Below are positions 34,247 to 42,963 of a DNA stretch of 64,000 bases, in pieces (the stretch's first letter is position 1; each line of letters starts with the position of its first letter). The position numbers and the translations under genes are program-made. The notes under the pieces were generated by a model. It saw only the letters and a program-made list of their open reading frames with translations, had not been told where the DNA came from and searched no databases. This DNA is from JAEXOD01 sp964652025 (GTDB lineage: Bacteria; Bacteroidota; Ignavibacteria; Ignavibacteriales; Melioribacteraceae): the NCBI GenBank assembly GCA_964652025.1, contig CAZYZX010000004.1:211878-275877 (forward strand). Reading direction: 5' to 3'.

Positions 34247-34665
34247 CAACAATTAATGATTGTAAAATAATAGAATTGCCCAAAATTCATAACCCAGCTG
34301 GCAACATTACAGCAATAAACAATAATAAAGAGGTTAGTTTTGCTATTAAACGCGTATATTATTTATACAACATTCCTGGTGGTGAGTCTCGCGGCGGGCA
34401 TGCACATAAAAATCTTTATCAATTAGTTGTTGCAGCTAGTGGAAGTTTTGATATTATAATAAATGATGGGGTTAATATAAAAAAAATATTCCTCAACCAT
34501 CCTAACAAAGGATTATTAATAGTACCCGGAATTTGGCGTGAAATTGAAAATTTTTCGTCAGGTGCAATTTGCTTAGTTTTAGCTTCAGAAAAATATGACG
34601 AAAACGATTATATTAGAAATTTTAATGATTTTTTAAATTTTAAAAAAATATTACATGGCGCTTAA
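34243..34665 (+). CDS. FdtA/WxcM-type sugar 3,4-ketoisomerase (copy 2)
   Basis: A 140-residue cupin homologous to the preceding product and overlapping it by ATGA. The signature FAIKRVYYLYNIPGGESRGGHAHK (about 33-56) keeps both catalytic histidines (His53 and His55), then GSFDIIINDG. Established enzymes of this family turn dTDP-4-keto-6-deoxyglucose into the 3-keto isomer before transamination at C3. With the DegT aminotransferase at the end of the cassette it predicts a 3-amino-3,6-dideoxyhexose. Which sugar nucleotide is used cannot be told, since no rmlA/rmlB-type genes are in the window. Confidence 0.88.
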   Translation: MTTINDCKIIELPKIHNPAGNITAINNNKEVSFAIKRVYYLYNIPGGESRGGHAHKNLYQLVVAASGSFDIIINDGVNIKKIFLNHPNKGLLIVPGIWREIENFSSGAICLVLASEKYDENDYIRNFNDFLNFKKILHGA

Positions 34666-35023
34666 ATTTCATCATGTAGCAGTTGCTACAAATAACATTG
34701 CTAATAGTGCGGAAATATTTAAAAGAGTTGGTTTTAATATTGGTAATCTATATAAAGATAATTTGCAGCAAATAGAAGTGCAGTTTGCACATTTTGATAA
34801 TCTTGCTGTAGAGTTTGTAGCATCATTCACAAATAGTTCGCTAGTAAATAATATCTTTAAAAAAATTGGCACCTCTCCTTATCACTTATGTTTTACAAGC
34901 AATAACTTTACGCAAGATTATAATTATATATTAAGCTTAGGTTTTATTGATATAACAAGTACTAAGCCAGCTGCTTCTTTTGAAAATAAAAATATTGTTT
35001 TTTTTATATCATACAGATTTTGA
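34655..35023 (+). CDS. VOC/glyoxalase-fold protein, C-terminus apparently frameshifted
   Basis: A vicinal-oxygen-chelate domain like glyoxalase or methylmalonyl-CoA epimerase: FHHVAVATNN at residues 4-13 (metal-binding His), AVEFVA in the first half, and YHLCFTSNN starting the second half. As written it ends in ISYRF after a run of eight T (34998-35005). Adding one T gives the tail FFLYHTDFELIEV with a stop at 35037-35039, 1 nt before the next ATG. The Glu of that ELIEV tail is where VOC enzymes carry their last metal ligand, so the present frame would lose it. Relatives occur beside fkbH-like genes. The reaction is unknown. Confidence 0.8.
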   Translation: MALKFHHVAVATNNIANSAEIFKRVGFNIGNLYKDNLQQIEVQFAHFDNLAVEFVASFTNSSLVNNIFKKIGTSPYHLCFTSNNFTQDYNYILSLGFIDITSTKPAASFENKNIVFFISYRF

Positions 35024-35040
35024 ATTAATAGAGGTATAAG

Positions 35041-35724
35041 ATGGCTGAACCTATAATTATTTTTGGAATTGGTGAAACTGCACAAACAATTTATAGTTAC
35101 ATTTCAGATTGTGATGATTTTTTAGTAGTAGGATTTTCTGCTAATAAAGATTACTTTTCTGATTCTGAACTTCTTTTTAATTTACCCATTTTTCCTTTTG
35201 AGAATATTGAAAAAATATTTAATCCCAATTTATATTCATTAATTATTGGTATTTCTTATACAGGTTTAAATAGTTTGCGGGAAAATATTTTTTTACAAGC
35301 AAAAGCCAAAGGTTTTAAAATTGCTACTTACATTAGTCCTAATTCTTATATTTCTAAAACAGCAACAATAAAAGAAGGTGTTTTTATTTACGATAATGTT
35401 TCAATAAATCATAATTGTATTATAGAAGAAAATAGTATTATTTGCAGTGGAACAGTTATTTCCCATAGCAGTAGAGTTGGTAAAAACGTTTTTATTGGAG
35501 CCAATTGTAGTATTGGTGGTTTTACTGAAATTGGGAATAATAATTTTATTGGTATTGGTTGCACTCTTATCGATAAAATAAAAACTACAGATAATGTTAT
35601 ATTAAGTGCAGGCTCTGTGTTAAGTAATAATGCATTAAATAGCAATATATATAAAGGATTTCCTGCTAAAGATAGTGGAATAAATAGTAAATTGTTCTTA
35701 GAATTAAATGGAGAGATTTCGTAA
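35041..35724 (+). CDS. Left-handed beta-helix sugar acyltransferase (NeuD/PglD type)
   Basis: Residues 1-90 form a small Rossmann-like domain (IIIFGIGETAQTIYSY) as in NeuD/PglD proteins. Residues 95-215 are hexapeptide repeats of a left-handed beta helix, with ATIKEGVFIYDNVSIN, NSIICSGTVISHSSRVG, and NVFIGANCSIGG. The C-terminus has KGFPAK, typical of these transferases. It probably acylates (acetyl-CoA or acyl-ACP donor) the amino group of the deoxysugar made by this cassette. It starts 17 nt after the VOC gene stop as read, or 1 nt after if the frame is restored. The next gene begins right at its stop. Confidence 0.9.
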   Translation: MAEPIIIFGIGETAQTIYSYISDCDDFLVVGFSANKDYFSDSELLFNLPIFPFENIEKIFNPNLYSLIIGISYTGLNSLRENIFLQAKAKGFKIATYISPNSYISKTATIKEGVFIYDNVSINHNCIIEENSIICSGTVISHSSRVGKNVFIGANCSIGGFTEIGNNNFIGIGCTLIDKIKTTDNVILSAGSVLSNNALNSNIYKGFPAKDSGINSKLFLELNGEIS

Positions 35725-36642
35725 ATGAAATGGAAACATATTAAAGTTATAAACGTTAAGCCAAATGGTACTTGGTGGGTAAGCCATATGAATGCACCCG
35801 TTCCTTATTTATTAAACAACAAAACGATTAGAGTTCTTTTTGGTGCTTTTGATGCATTTAACGTTTCTCGTATTGCTTATGTAGATTTAGATATTAATAC
35901 TTTTGAGGTCATTAATGTATCAGAGAACCCTTTATTAGATTTAGGCAAAGATGGAACTTTTGATGATAATGGCGTGGTTCCTATGAGTATAGTAAAAAAT
36001 GGGGATTTAACATTCCTTTATTATACTGGTTATCAATTATTGCGCAAAGTGCCATACTCTATGTTTGCAGGTGTTGCAATAAGTAAAGATGGAGGATATA
36101 CTTTTAATAGAATTCAAGACCACCCTATAATGGATAGAAGCAGCGAAGGTTTATGCACACGGGGCGGGCCAAGCGGATTTGTTGAAAATGGCATATTTAA
36201 ACTTTGGTATTCTGCTGGTACAGATTGGGTTACCGTAAATGGCAAATTGCGCCCAACTTATAATGTGTTTTATCAAGAGTCTTTAGATGGTATTACACTT
36301 AAACCTAATGGGCATTTATGTGTTGAATATTATAAAAACATAGAGCATGGGTTAGGTCGCCCAATGGTATTAAAAGCAAATAACCATTATATTATGTTTC
36401 ATACAATTAGAACCTTAAATATGAAATACTCAATAGGTTTTGCAACTTCTAAAGATGGCTTTAACTGGATTAGACGCGATAACGAGTTAGGATTAATACA
36501 TGGGTCTAGCGGGTGGAATTCTGAAATGATATATTTCCCTTATCTTTTACAAGTTGAAAATAATTTTTATTTATTTTATAATGGTAATAGTTATGGTTTA
36601 ACTGGTATTGGAATTGAAAAACTTATAGATTGGGAATTTTAA
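35725..36642 (+). CDS. Five-bladed beta-propeller protein, glycosidase-like (GH43/GH32/GH130 fold)
   Basis: A 305-residue protein with repeated beta-blade motifs of the glycosidase five-blade type: TFDDNGVVPMSIV, LTFLYYTGYQ, FAGVAISKDGGYTF, FKLWYSAGTDW, EHGLGRPMVLK, IGFATSKDGFNW and FYLFYNGNSYG. Such domains occur in GH43, GH32 and GH130 and in uncharacterised members of glycan gene clusters. I see no signal peptide, so it is probably cytoplasmic. It may be a glycan-trimming enzyme or a glycosyltransferase-like member; catalytic residues cannot be assigned. The start codon directly follows the stop of the acyltransferase gene. Confidence 0.75.
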   Translation: MKWKHIKVINVKPNGTWWVSHMNAPVPYLLNNKTIRVLFGAFDAFNVSRIAYVDLDINTFEVINVSENPLLDLGKDGTFDDNGVVPMSIVKNGDLTFLYYTGYQLLRKVPYSMFAGVAISKDGGYTFNRIQDHPIMDRSSEGLCTRGGPSGFVENGIFKLWYSAGTDWVTVNGKLRPTYNVFYQESLDGITLKPNGHLCVEYYKNIEHGLGRPMVLKANNHYIMFHTIRTLNMKYSIGFATSKDGFNWIRRDNELGLIHGSSGWNSEMIYFPYLLQVENNFYLFYNGNSYGLTGIGIEKLIDWEF

Positions 36643-36650
36643 TTTAAATT

Positions 36651-38273
36651 ATGAAAATAGCAATTTTAAGCAATTTTACAACTGATTTTTTAACTGATAA
36701 ATTAAAAAAAACTTACGGTTTAGAAGTAACCGATTTTGGGTATAATAAATATTCTATTGAACTTTTTGACCCAAACAGTAAAATTTATAAAGAAAATTAC
36801 GACTTTACATTTTTATTACTAGATGGAGAATATTTATTATTTAATCGCACATTTGATGATGTTGTTTCAGAAATTCAAGGACTTGTAAATTCTTTTATAA
36901 ATAACTCTACTGGTAAACTATTTATTAGCAATATTCTTTTTTATAATTACTCAAATAAAATAGCAGATTATAACGATTCCAATAGTTTTAAAAATTACCA
37001 ATTACAAATCAACTCTTTACTTTCCCAAATTTCACTTAAAAACAAAAACATTTATGTTTTAGATATACTTTCATTAATTGAAAAATATGGCTTTGACCAA
37101 TTATTTGATGACGGTTTGTGGCACTATGCCGCTTACAGATATAACGAGCTTGGCACTAAAAAGATTAGCGAATTAATTTACACTTATGTAAACGCTGCTA
37201 TAAATAATGCTAAAAAATGTTTAATTGTGGATTTAGATAATACTTTATGGGGTGGTGTATTAGGTGAAGAAGGACATAATAATATTGCTTTAGGTAAAGA
37301 TAGAATTGGAAATATTTACACTAAAATACAACAAATTATTTTAAGCATAAAAAATAGAGGAATAATTCTTTGTATTTGTTCCAAAAACAATTTTAATGAT
37401 GTGAAAGAAGCTTTTGAAAAAAATACAAATTTTGTGTTAAAACTAAACGACTTTGTTATAAAAAAAATAAATTGGCTACAAAAAGATATTAACATAAAAG
37501 AAATTGTTAAAGAACTAAACATTGGTGAAGATAGTTGTGTTTTTGTTGATGACTCTCCTTTTGAAAGAGAGCTTGTTAAAAACTCTTCCTATGTTGTTGT
37601 TCCAGATTACCCAAAATCTGTAGATAATTTAATTGAATTTTGGCAAGATTTAGACTTTAAATACTTTAGCAAATTATCTTTAACCCAAGAAGACTTGGAA
37701 AAAACTAAACAATACGAAGCTAATATTTTGCGCGAGGAATTAAAGAATAGTTACTCTAATATAGATGATTATTTAAAAAGTCTTAAGCTTGAACTTACAA
37801 TTGGTACAGCTAAAAAAGAACACATACCACGATTAGCACAACTAGCTAATAAAACTAATCAGTTTAATTTTACCACAATCCGCTATACAGAATCTGAATT
37901 AGAAAAATATTTAACTAACCCTAATTTTAAAGTATATTACCTTAAACTTAAAGATAATTTTGGCGACTATGGAATTATTGGCTTGATAGTTTTACATGAA
38001 TTAGATGCAATTATAGAAATAGAAACATTTTTACTTAGTTGCAGAGTTATAGGACGGAAAATTGAACACGCTGTAATTTACGAACTAAAAAAAATGTTTG
38101 ATAAACGTTTTATTGGTAAATTTATTCCCACTGCTAAAAATATTATTCTTAAAGATAAATATGATGAATTAGGTTTTTCCTTAATAGAGGAAATAGAAGG
38201 AATTAAAACTTATATACTTAGCGATTTACCTTCTGCTACTAACAACATTATAGAGGTGCATATTGAAAACTGA
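36651..38273 (+). CDS. FkbH-like HAD protein (acyl-carrier loading) with GNAT-like C-terminus
   Basis: 540 residues. About 1-180 resembles the SGNH-like N-terminal part of FkbH proteins. The HAD domain has IVDLDNTLWGGVLGEEG (192-208, nucleophile Asp194 and Asp196), CSKN and FVDDSPFEREL. A GNAT-like domain (about 375-530) has RLAQLANKTNQFN and a region ending IPTAKN. FkbH homologues in polyketide pathways take a glyceryl unit from 1,3-bisphosphoglycerate and load it on an acyl carrier protein; the next gene encodes such a carrier. This suggests a glyceryl or similar acyl group for the amino sugar (inference). The carrier-protein gene overlaps its end by 11 nt. Confidence 0.9.
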   Translation: MKIAILSNFTTDFLTDKLKKTYGLEVTDFGYNKYSIELFDPNSKIYKENYDFTFLLLDGEYLLFNRTFDDVVSEIQGLVNSFINNSTGKLFISNILFYNYSNKIADYNDSNSFKNYQLQINSLLSQISLKNKNIYVLDILSLIEKYGFDQLFDDGLWHYAAYRYNELGTKKISELIYTYVNAAINNAKKCLIVDLDNTLWGGVLGEEGHNNIALGKDRIGNIYTKIQQIILSIKNRGIILCICSKNNFNDVKEAFEKNTNFVLKLNDFVIKKINWLQKDINIKEIVKELNIGEDSCVFVDDSPFERELVKNSSYVVVPDYPKSVDNLIEFWQDLDFKYFSKLSLTQEDLEKTKQYEANILREELKNSYSNIDDYLKSLKLELTIGTAKKEHIPRLAQLANKTNQFNFTTIRYTESELEKYLTNPNFKVYYLKLKDNFGDYGIIGLIVLHELDAIIEIETFLLSCRVIGRKIEHAVIYELKKMFDKRFIGKFIPTAKNIILKDKYDELGFSLIEEIEGIKTYILSDLPSATNNIIEVHIEN

Positions 38274-38484
38274 TATTATTAAAATTATTAGCGAAATTTT
38301 AGAAGAAAAAGTTACAGAAACTACAGATAGAAATAGCGCTAAAAATTGGGATTCACTAAATCATATAAAAATTGTTCTTGCTTTACAAGCTAAGTTTGGT
38401 GTTAAATTAAATGTAGATGAAATTGCTAACACCTTTAGCGTTAATGATTTTTATAATTTAGTAGAAAAAAAATTAAATCTTTAA
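38263..38484 (+). CDS. Acyl carrier protein (FkbH-associated)
   Basis: A 73-residue, four-helix carrier protein. Ser31 in NWDSLNHIKI is the phosphopantetheine attachment site; the Asp-Ser-Leu core is kept. The start is TTG with AGAGG 6 nt upstream, inside the end of the fkbH-like gene, which indicates coupled translation. In FkbH systems the carrier receives the three-carbon unit and passes it on; here the acceptor would be the LbH or GNAT/FemAB-like transferase nearby. A second start option is not evident. Confidence 0.92.
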   Translation: MKTDIIKIISEILEEKVTETTDRNSAKNWDSLNHIKIVLALQAKFGVKLNVDEIANTFSVNDFYNLVEKKLNL

Positions 38485-38485
38485 T

Positions 38486-39421
38486 ATGGAATTAACAATT
38501 AATAAATATTCCTCAGTTGAATTTAAAAGATGGAACTCGTTAGTGGAGCAATCTAATAATGGCACTTTTTTATTTAACAGAAATTACATGGAATACCATT
38601 CCGATAGATTTATTGATAGTTCACTAACTATTTATGATAAACAAGACTTGGTTGCAGTTATTCCTGCCAATATTGTAAATAATAAATTTATTAGCCATGG
38701 CGGTTTAACTTATGGTGGTGTTTTACATGACCACAGAATAGATACCGAAAAAATGCTTTACCTTTTTGAAGCTTTGCTTAGCTATTTTAAAAAAAATAAC
38801 ATTACAGAAATAGTTTATAAAGTAATTCCCCATATTTATCACATTAAACCATGTGAAGAAGATTTATACGCTTTATTTAGATTTAACTTTGAATTATTTA
38901 GACGCGACCCTTCTTCTACTATTTACTTGAATAATACCTTAGTGCCAGGCAAAAAAATTAATAGATATAAAAAATTAAAACAAGATGGCTTACAGGTGAT
39001 TAAAGCTAATGATTCCACTAATATTATTGAAACATTTAAAATTAACTTACTAAAAAAATATGGGTTAGCTCCCGTTCATACAGCAGAGGAATTAAATTTA
39101 CTTTATAATAGATTTCCCCATAACATTAATTTTTACGAAGTATATTTTAACACTACTTTTATAGGTGGTGTAATCCTTTTTATAACCAAAAAAGTTGTAC
39201 ACGTTCAATATATGACCGCAACAGATGAAGGTTATAAAATGCGTGTTTTCGATTACCTTTTCCCATATCTTACCGATTTATACCGTAATCAATTCGATTA
39301 CTTTGACTTTGGCATTTCTAGTGAACAGGAGGGGAGATATTTAAATACAGGCTTAATTGCACAAAAAGAAGGTTTTAATGCGTCTACCATTTGTTACGAT
39401 TTTTACAGGTTAAAACTATGA
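38486..39421 (+). CDS. GNAT/FemAB-like acyltransferase
   Basis: A 311-residue protein of the FemAB/GNAT-type (double GNAT) class. Typical elements are TFLFNRNYMEYHSDRF near 28-43, SHGGLTYGGV near 69-78, the KINRYKKLKQDG helix, and the GGVILFITKKVVHVQYMTAT strand pair followed by FDYFDFGIS. Such enzymes transfer an acyl or aminoacyl group to an amine. It lies 1 nt after the carrier protein gene, so acyl-ACP is a plausible donor. The acceptor is inferred to be the amino sugar. Its stop overlaps the aminotransferase start. Confidence 0.8.
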   Translation: MELTINKYSSVEFKRWNSLVEQSNNGTFLFNRNYMEYHSDRFIDSSLTIYDKQDLVAVIPANIVNNKFISHGGLTYGGVLHDHRIDTEKMLYLFEALLSYFKKNNITEIVYKVIPHIYHIKPCEEDLYALFRFNFELFRRDPSSTIYLNNTLVPGKKINRYKKLKQDGLQVIKANDSTNIIETFKINLLKKYGLAPVHTAEELNLLYNRFPHNINFYEVYFNTTFIGGVILFITKKVVHVQYMTATDEGYKMRVFDYLFPYLTDLYRNQFDYFDFGISSEQEGRYLNTGLIAQKEGFNASTICYDFYRLKL

Positions 39422-40533
39422 TTAACTTTTTAGACCTACCGAAAATAAATAACCAATACCAAGCAGAGTTTGATGAAGTTCTTAAAAAAGTTTTTTCTAA
39501 AGGCTGGTATATTTTAGGTGAAGAGGTAACAAACTTTGAAAATAATTTTGCTAAATATTGTAACGTTAAACATGCAATTGGCGTTGCAAACGGATTAGAT
39601 GCACTTATTTTAATTTTGCGCGCATATATGGAATTGGGTATAATTAATACAGGTGATGAAATAATTGTACCAGCTAATACTTACATTGCAACAATTTTAG
39701 CGGTTTCTCACAATAGCTTAAAGCCTGTTTTAGTTGAACCAGATATTAATACTTATAACATCAATCCTAAGTTAATAGAAAGTAAAATTAGTAGTAAAAC
39801 AAAAGCAATAATGCCCGTCCATTTATATGGAAAAGCAGCAGAAATTAATGATATAAATAATATTGCAAAAAAATATAATTTATTAGTAATAGAAGATAGC
39901 GCACAAGCACACGGAGCAATATATAATAACAAACGCACCGGAAATTTAGGGGATGCAGCGGGGTTTAGTTTTTATCCGGGCAAAAATTTAGGTGCATTAG
40001 GCGATGGTGGTGCAGTTACTACAAACGATGATAAGCTTGCAGAGGTAATTAAAGCACTTAGAAATTATGGCTCTAATAAAAAATACTATAATATATATAA
40101 AGGTTTTAATAGCAGACTTGATGAATTACAGGCTGCTTTATTAAATATAAAACTTAAATATTTAGATAACGAAAACCAAAGAAGACGCGAAATTGCTGAA
40201 TATTATTGTAACAATATTAAAAACAGTAAAATAATATTACCCATCCAAAATTTGCAAAATCAAATTATTAATAATCTATCTCATGTATGGCACTTATTTG
40301 TAGTTAGAACACAAGACAGAGATAATTTACAAAAATATTTAGCCGAAAAAGGGATTCAAACGGTTATACATTACCCAGTTGCACCACATAAACAATTAGC
40401 ATATAAAGAGTGGAATAATTTAAGCTATCCAATTACAGAAAAAATACATAACGAAGTGTTAAGCTTGCCAATTAGTCCGGTTTTAACAAATAGTGAAATT
40501 GAATACGTTGTTAATATAATAAATAATTACTAA
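39418..40533 (+). CDS. DegT/DnrJ/EryC1-family sugar aminotransferase
   Basis: A PLP-dependent aminotransferase for nucleotide-linked keto sugars (FdtB/QdtB-like in this context). The Schiff-base lysine is Lys189 in FYPGKNLGALGDGG, with EDSAQAHGA (159-167), the DEIIVPANTYIAT region (80-92) and SNKKYYN...GFNSRLDELQAA further on. A longer frame opens at 39391, but I choose the ATG at 39418: it forms an ATGA overlap with the preceding stop and gives the normal MINFLDLPK N-terminus (371 aa). After 3,4-ketoisomerisation it would yield a 3-amino-3,6-dideoxyhexose; a 4-amino product is the alternative. It closes the cassette. Confidence 0.92.
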   Translation: MINFLDLPKINNQYQAEFDEVLKKVFSKGWYILGEEVTNFENNFAKYCNVKHAIGVANGLDALILILRAYMELGIINTGDEIIVPANTYIATILAVSHNSLKPVLVEPDINTYNINPKLIESKISSKTKAIMPVHLYGKAAEINDINNIAKKYNLLVIEDSAQAHGAIYNNKRTGNLGDAAGFSFYPGKNLGALGDGGAVTTNDDKLAEVIKALRNYGSNKKYYNIYKGFNSRLDELQAALLNIKLKYLDNENQRRREIAEYYCNNIKNSKIILPIQNLQNQIINNLSHVWHLFVVRTQDRDNLQKYLAEKGIQTVIHYPVAPHKQLAYKEWNNLSYPITEKIHNEVLSLPISPVLTNSEIEYVVNIINNY

Positions 40534-40540
40534 TAATTTA

Positions 40541-41563
40541 TTATTTACCGTGGTTATTAACTAATTCAATAACTTTTTCTAAACTTTCATTCCCTGCAAA
40601 AATATCTTTAATCATAAAAAGGAATATTTTTAATTCCTCTAATAAACCCATTTCTAAAAAACCATTTACTGCTTGGCTAACTTTTTCAAAATCTGGCTCT
40701 TCACGTAAAGAGGCTGTAATATAAAAGATGCTATCTGCATAAGCGCCGTAGTTAAAAAATCTTACCCCAATAACGTAATATGCTTCTGCTAAATAATGTT
40801 TTTTATTTTCATTATAGCTTAGTCTTGGGAAAAATAGTTCCAAACTATTATTACTTATTAGCTTTCGTAATATCTTTTTTTCGTAAGTTAAATTTATTTG
40901 ACCACTTAAATTTAACGTAATGTTTTTATCGTGTATTCTATATTTATATAAATATTCATCAATATACTTGGCATTATATTTTTTAGTTGTAAAAACGCGA
41001 CTATAAAACTCATAATCTTGAGCACGGTTAAATTCAATATTAAAAATTCCAACTTCATTATAAATTTTACGCTTTATTAACGAGCCACCATCAGGCACAG
41101 GCTGTCCTATAATTAAAAAAGCTGCTAATTCGTCTTGTTTATTATACCAATCTTTATAAATAAAATCCCTTATAGTTCCTTTGTTTTCATTAAATGCTAT
41201 TAGTTTACAGTAAAAAATATCTACATCAGGATATTTATTTAATTCATCAATATATATTTTTAATATATCTTTATGTAAAATATCATCATCACCCAACCAT
41301 AAAATAAAATCTCCCTTAGCATGTTTTAATGCATAGTTTCTCGTATCGGGTGCGTTGGTGTGGTCTTTTAAATAGTATCTAATTTTGTTACTCTGTACAC
41401 TTTTTACAACTTCTTCCGTATTATCAGTAGAACCATCATTAACAATTATTATTTCATAATTTGTGTAACTTTGGTTCAATGCGCTTTCTATTGTTTCTTT
41501 AATATATTCTGCCCTATTATAGGTGAATATGCATATTGATATAAAGGGATTTAATTGTGGCAC
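40541..41563 (-). CDS. Family 2 glycosyltransferase
   Basis: Residues 1-230 are a GT2 domain: ISICIFTYNRAEYIKETIESAL, IIVNDGSTDNTEEV, a nucleotide/metal-binding WLGDDDIL (DxD-type) and an acceptor-region RAQDYEFYSRVF. Residues 240-340 are helical and may be TPR-like. The start is GTG with GAGAG 7 nt upstream. It converges on the aminotransferase gene with only 7 nt between stops. It probably acts in the same surface glycan pathway. Confidence 0.9.
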   Translation of the reverse strand: MPQLNPFISICIFTYNRAEYIKETIESALNQSYTNYEIIIVNDGSTDNTEEVVKSVQSNKIRYYLKDHTNAPDTRNYALKHAKGDFILWLGDDDILHKDILKIYIDELNKYPDVDIFYCKLIAFNENKGTIRDFIYKDWYNKQDELAAFLIIGQPVPDGGSLIKRKIYNEVGIFNIEFNRAQDYEFYSRVFTTKKYNAKYIDEYLYKYRIHDKNITLNLSGQINLTYEKKILRKLISNNSLELFFPRLSYNENKKHYLAEAYYVIGVRFFNYGAYADSIFYITASLREEPDFEKVSQAVNGFLEMGLLEELKIFLFMIKDIFAGNESLEKVIELVNNHGK

Positions 41564-41678
41564 AAAATACTCTCAATTTTATTTAAAAATTAATTATATT
41601 TTACATATTTTCCAAATAATATTGTTTATTATTCATTTGTTAATTATAAATTTATTATAAGATATTTATATCTTTTTA

Positions 41679-41714
41679 TGTAAAAATTGCCACTTAACTA
41701 TTAATTTTTACATT
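41679..41714. promoter_or_regulatory. 11-bp perfect inverted repeat in a divergent promoter region
   Basis: ATGTAAAAATT (41679-41689) and AATTTTTACAT (41704-41714) form a perfect 11-bp inverted repeat with a 14-nt spacer. It lies in the 268-nt gap between the leftward GT2 gene and the rightward AAA gene, where transcripts diverge, so an operator is more likely than a terminator. Nothing else is recognisable in this gap, which is very AT-rich. Confidence 0.3.
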
Positions 41715-41831
41715 AATTTTGTAATTTTATTAATAAAATTATTATAAATTATGTTAATTATTTTTCATAATATATTGACTTTATAGTCCTATTTTATTAA
41801 TTTTGCTACCAAACTAACAAAATTTATATAA

Positions 41832-42962
41832 ATGTTTTTATTTAATCGTACTATTTCAGATATTATTATTAGTCAGTTACGCACAGGTAAAGTAAACGTA
41901 ATTTTAGGTGCACGACGTACAGGGAAAACGTTTTTACTAAAGGAACTGATAAAAAGATTAAACAAAAAAACTTTATTCTTAAACGGTGAGGATTTTGTTA
42001 CCCGCGATATTTTATCATACATAAATAAACAGAGATATAAAAACCTTATTGCAGATAATAAAATTTTAGTAATTGACGAAGCACAGAAAATAAATGATAT
42101 TGGTAATATCCTAAAATTTATTGTGGATACATTTAACAATATATACATATTTGCTTCCGGTAGCTCCGCTTTCGATTTAACTAATAAAACGGGCGAGCCA
42201 CTTACCGGCAGAAAATTTACTTATTTCTTATATCCTCTTGCTATGGCAGAATTTAAACAGAAAGAGACATTTACAGAAATTTATGATAATTTAGAGGATA
42301 AACTTATCTTTGGCTCTTATCCAGAAATAGCCAACGAGGATAATACAACTACTAAACGTTTTTTACTAAACGATTTAGTAAATTCCTATTTGTTAAAAGA
42401 TATTTTAGAGATAGATAATTTAAAAAACTCTGCTAAACTTTTTATTATTTTAAAGCAGCTCGCTTTCCAGATTGGTTCTCAGGTTTCCTTAAACGAGTTA
42501 GCTACTTCTGTTGGATTAAATAGGGCTACTGTTGAAAGGTATTTAGATTTGCTAACAAAAGTTTTTGTTATTTTTAAATTAGATGGTTATAATAAAAATT
42601 TACGTAAGGAGTTAACCAAACAGAGCAAATATTACTTTTGGGATTTAGGCATTAGAAATGCGATAATAAATAATTTTGCTCCACTAAATATGAGAGATGA
42701 CACAGGCAAACTTTGGGAGAATTTTATTATCTCTGAGATGTTAAAGCAAAATTCCAACAATTTAAATTTTTCTAATTTTTATTTTTGGAGAACTTACGAT
42801 AGACAGGAAATAGATTTAATTGAGGAGAATAATAACACATTAAAAGCTTACGAGATTAAATATAATAAAGACAATGTAAAAATCCCTGCTGCTTGGGCTA
42901 AAACTTACCCAAATAGTAAATTTAATTTAATAAATAAAAATAACTTTTTAGAATTTATTTAA
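41832..42962 (+). CDS. AAA-family ATPase with DUF4143 domain
   Basis: Residues 1-160 are an AAA_14 domain with Walker A GARRTGKT (about 26-33), Walker B LVIDEAQKI and the sensor segment IFASGSSAFDL. Residues 175-330 are the DUF4143 part, including a winged-helix-like region (SQVSLNELATSVGLNRATVERYLDLL), and a nuclease-like fold with FWRTYDRQEIDLIEE. The family is widespread in mobile and accessory gene sets with unknown function. It stands alone here, facing the GT75-like gene with 1 nt between stops. Confidence 0.88.
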   Translation: MFLFNRTISDIIISQLRTGKVNVILGARRTGKTFLLKELIKRLNKKTLFLNGEDFVTRDILSYINKQRYKNLIADNKILVIDEAQKINDIGNILKFIVDTFNNIYIFASGSSAFDLTNKTGEPLTGRKFTYFLYPLAMAEFKQKETFTEIYDNLEDKLIFGSYPEIANEDNTTTKRFLLNDLVNSYLLKDILEIDNLKNSAKLFIILKQLAFQIGSQVSLNELATSVGLNRATVERYLDLLTKVFVIFKLDGYNKNLRKELTKQSKYYFWDLGIRNAIINNFAPLNMRDDTGKLWENFIISEMLKQNSNNLNFSNFYFWRTYDRQEIDLIEENNNTLKAYEIKYNKDNVKIPAAWAKTYPNSKFNLINKNNFLEFI

Positions 42963-42963
42963 C

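Noticed and set aside
40520..40556. AT-rich near-palindrome between the aminotransferase and GT2 stops.
   Set aside because: Imperfect and made of A/T only; not convincing as a bidirectional terminator.
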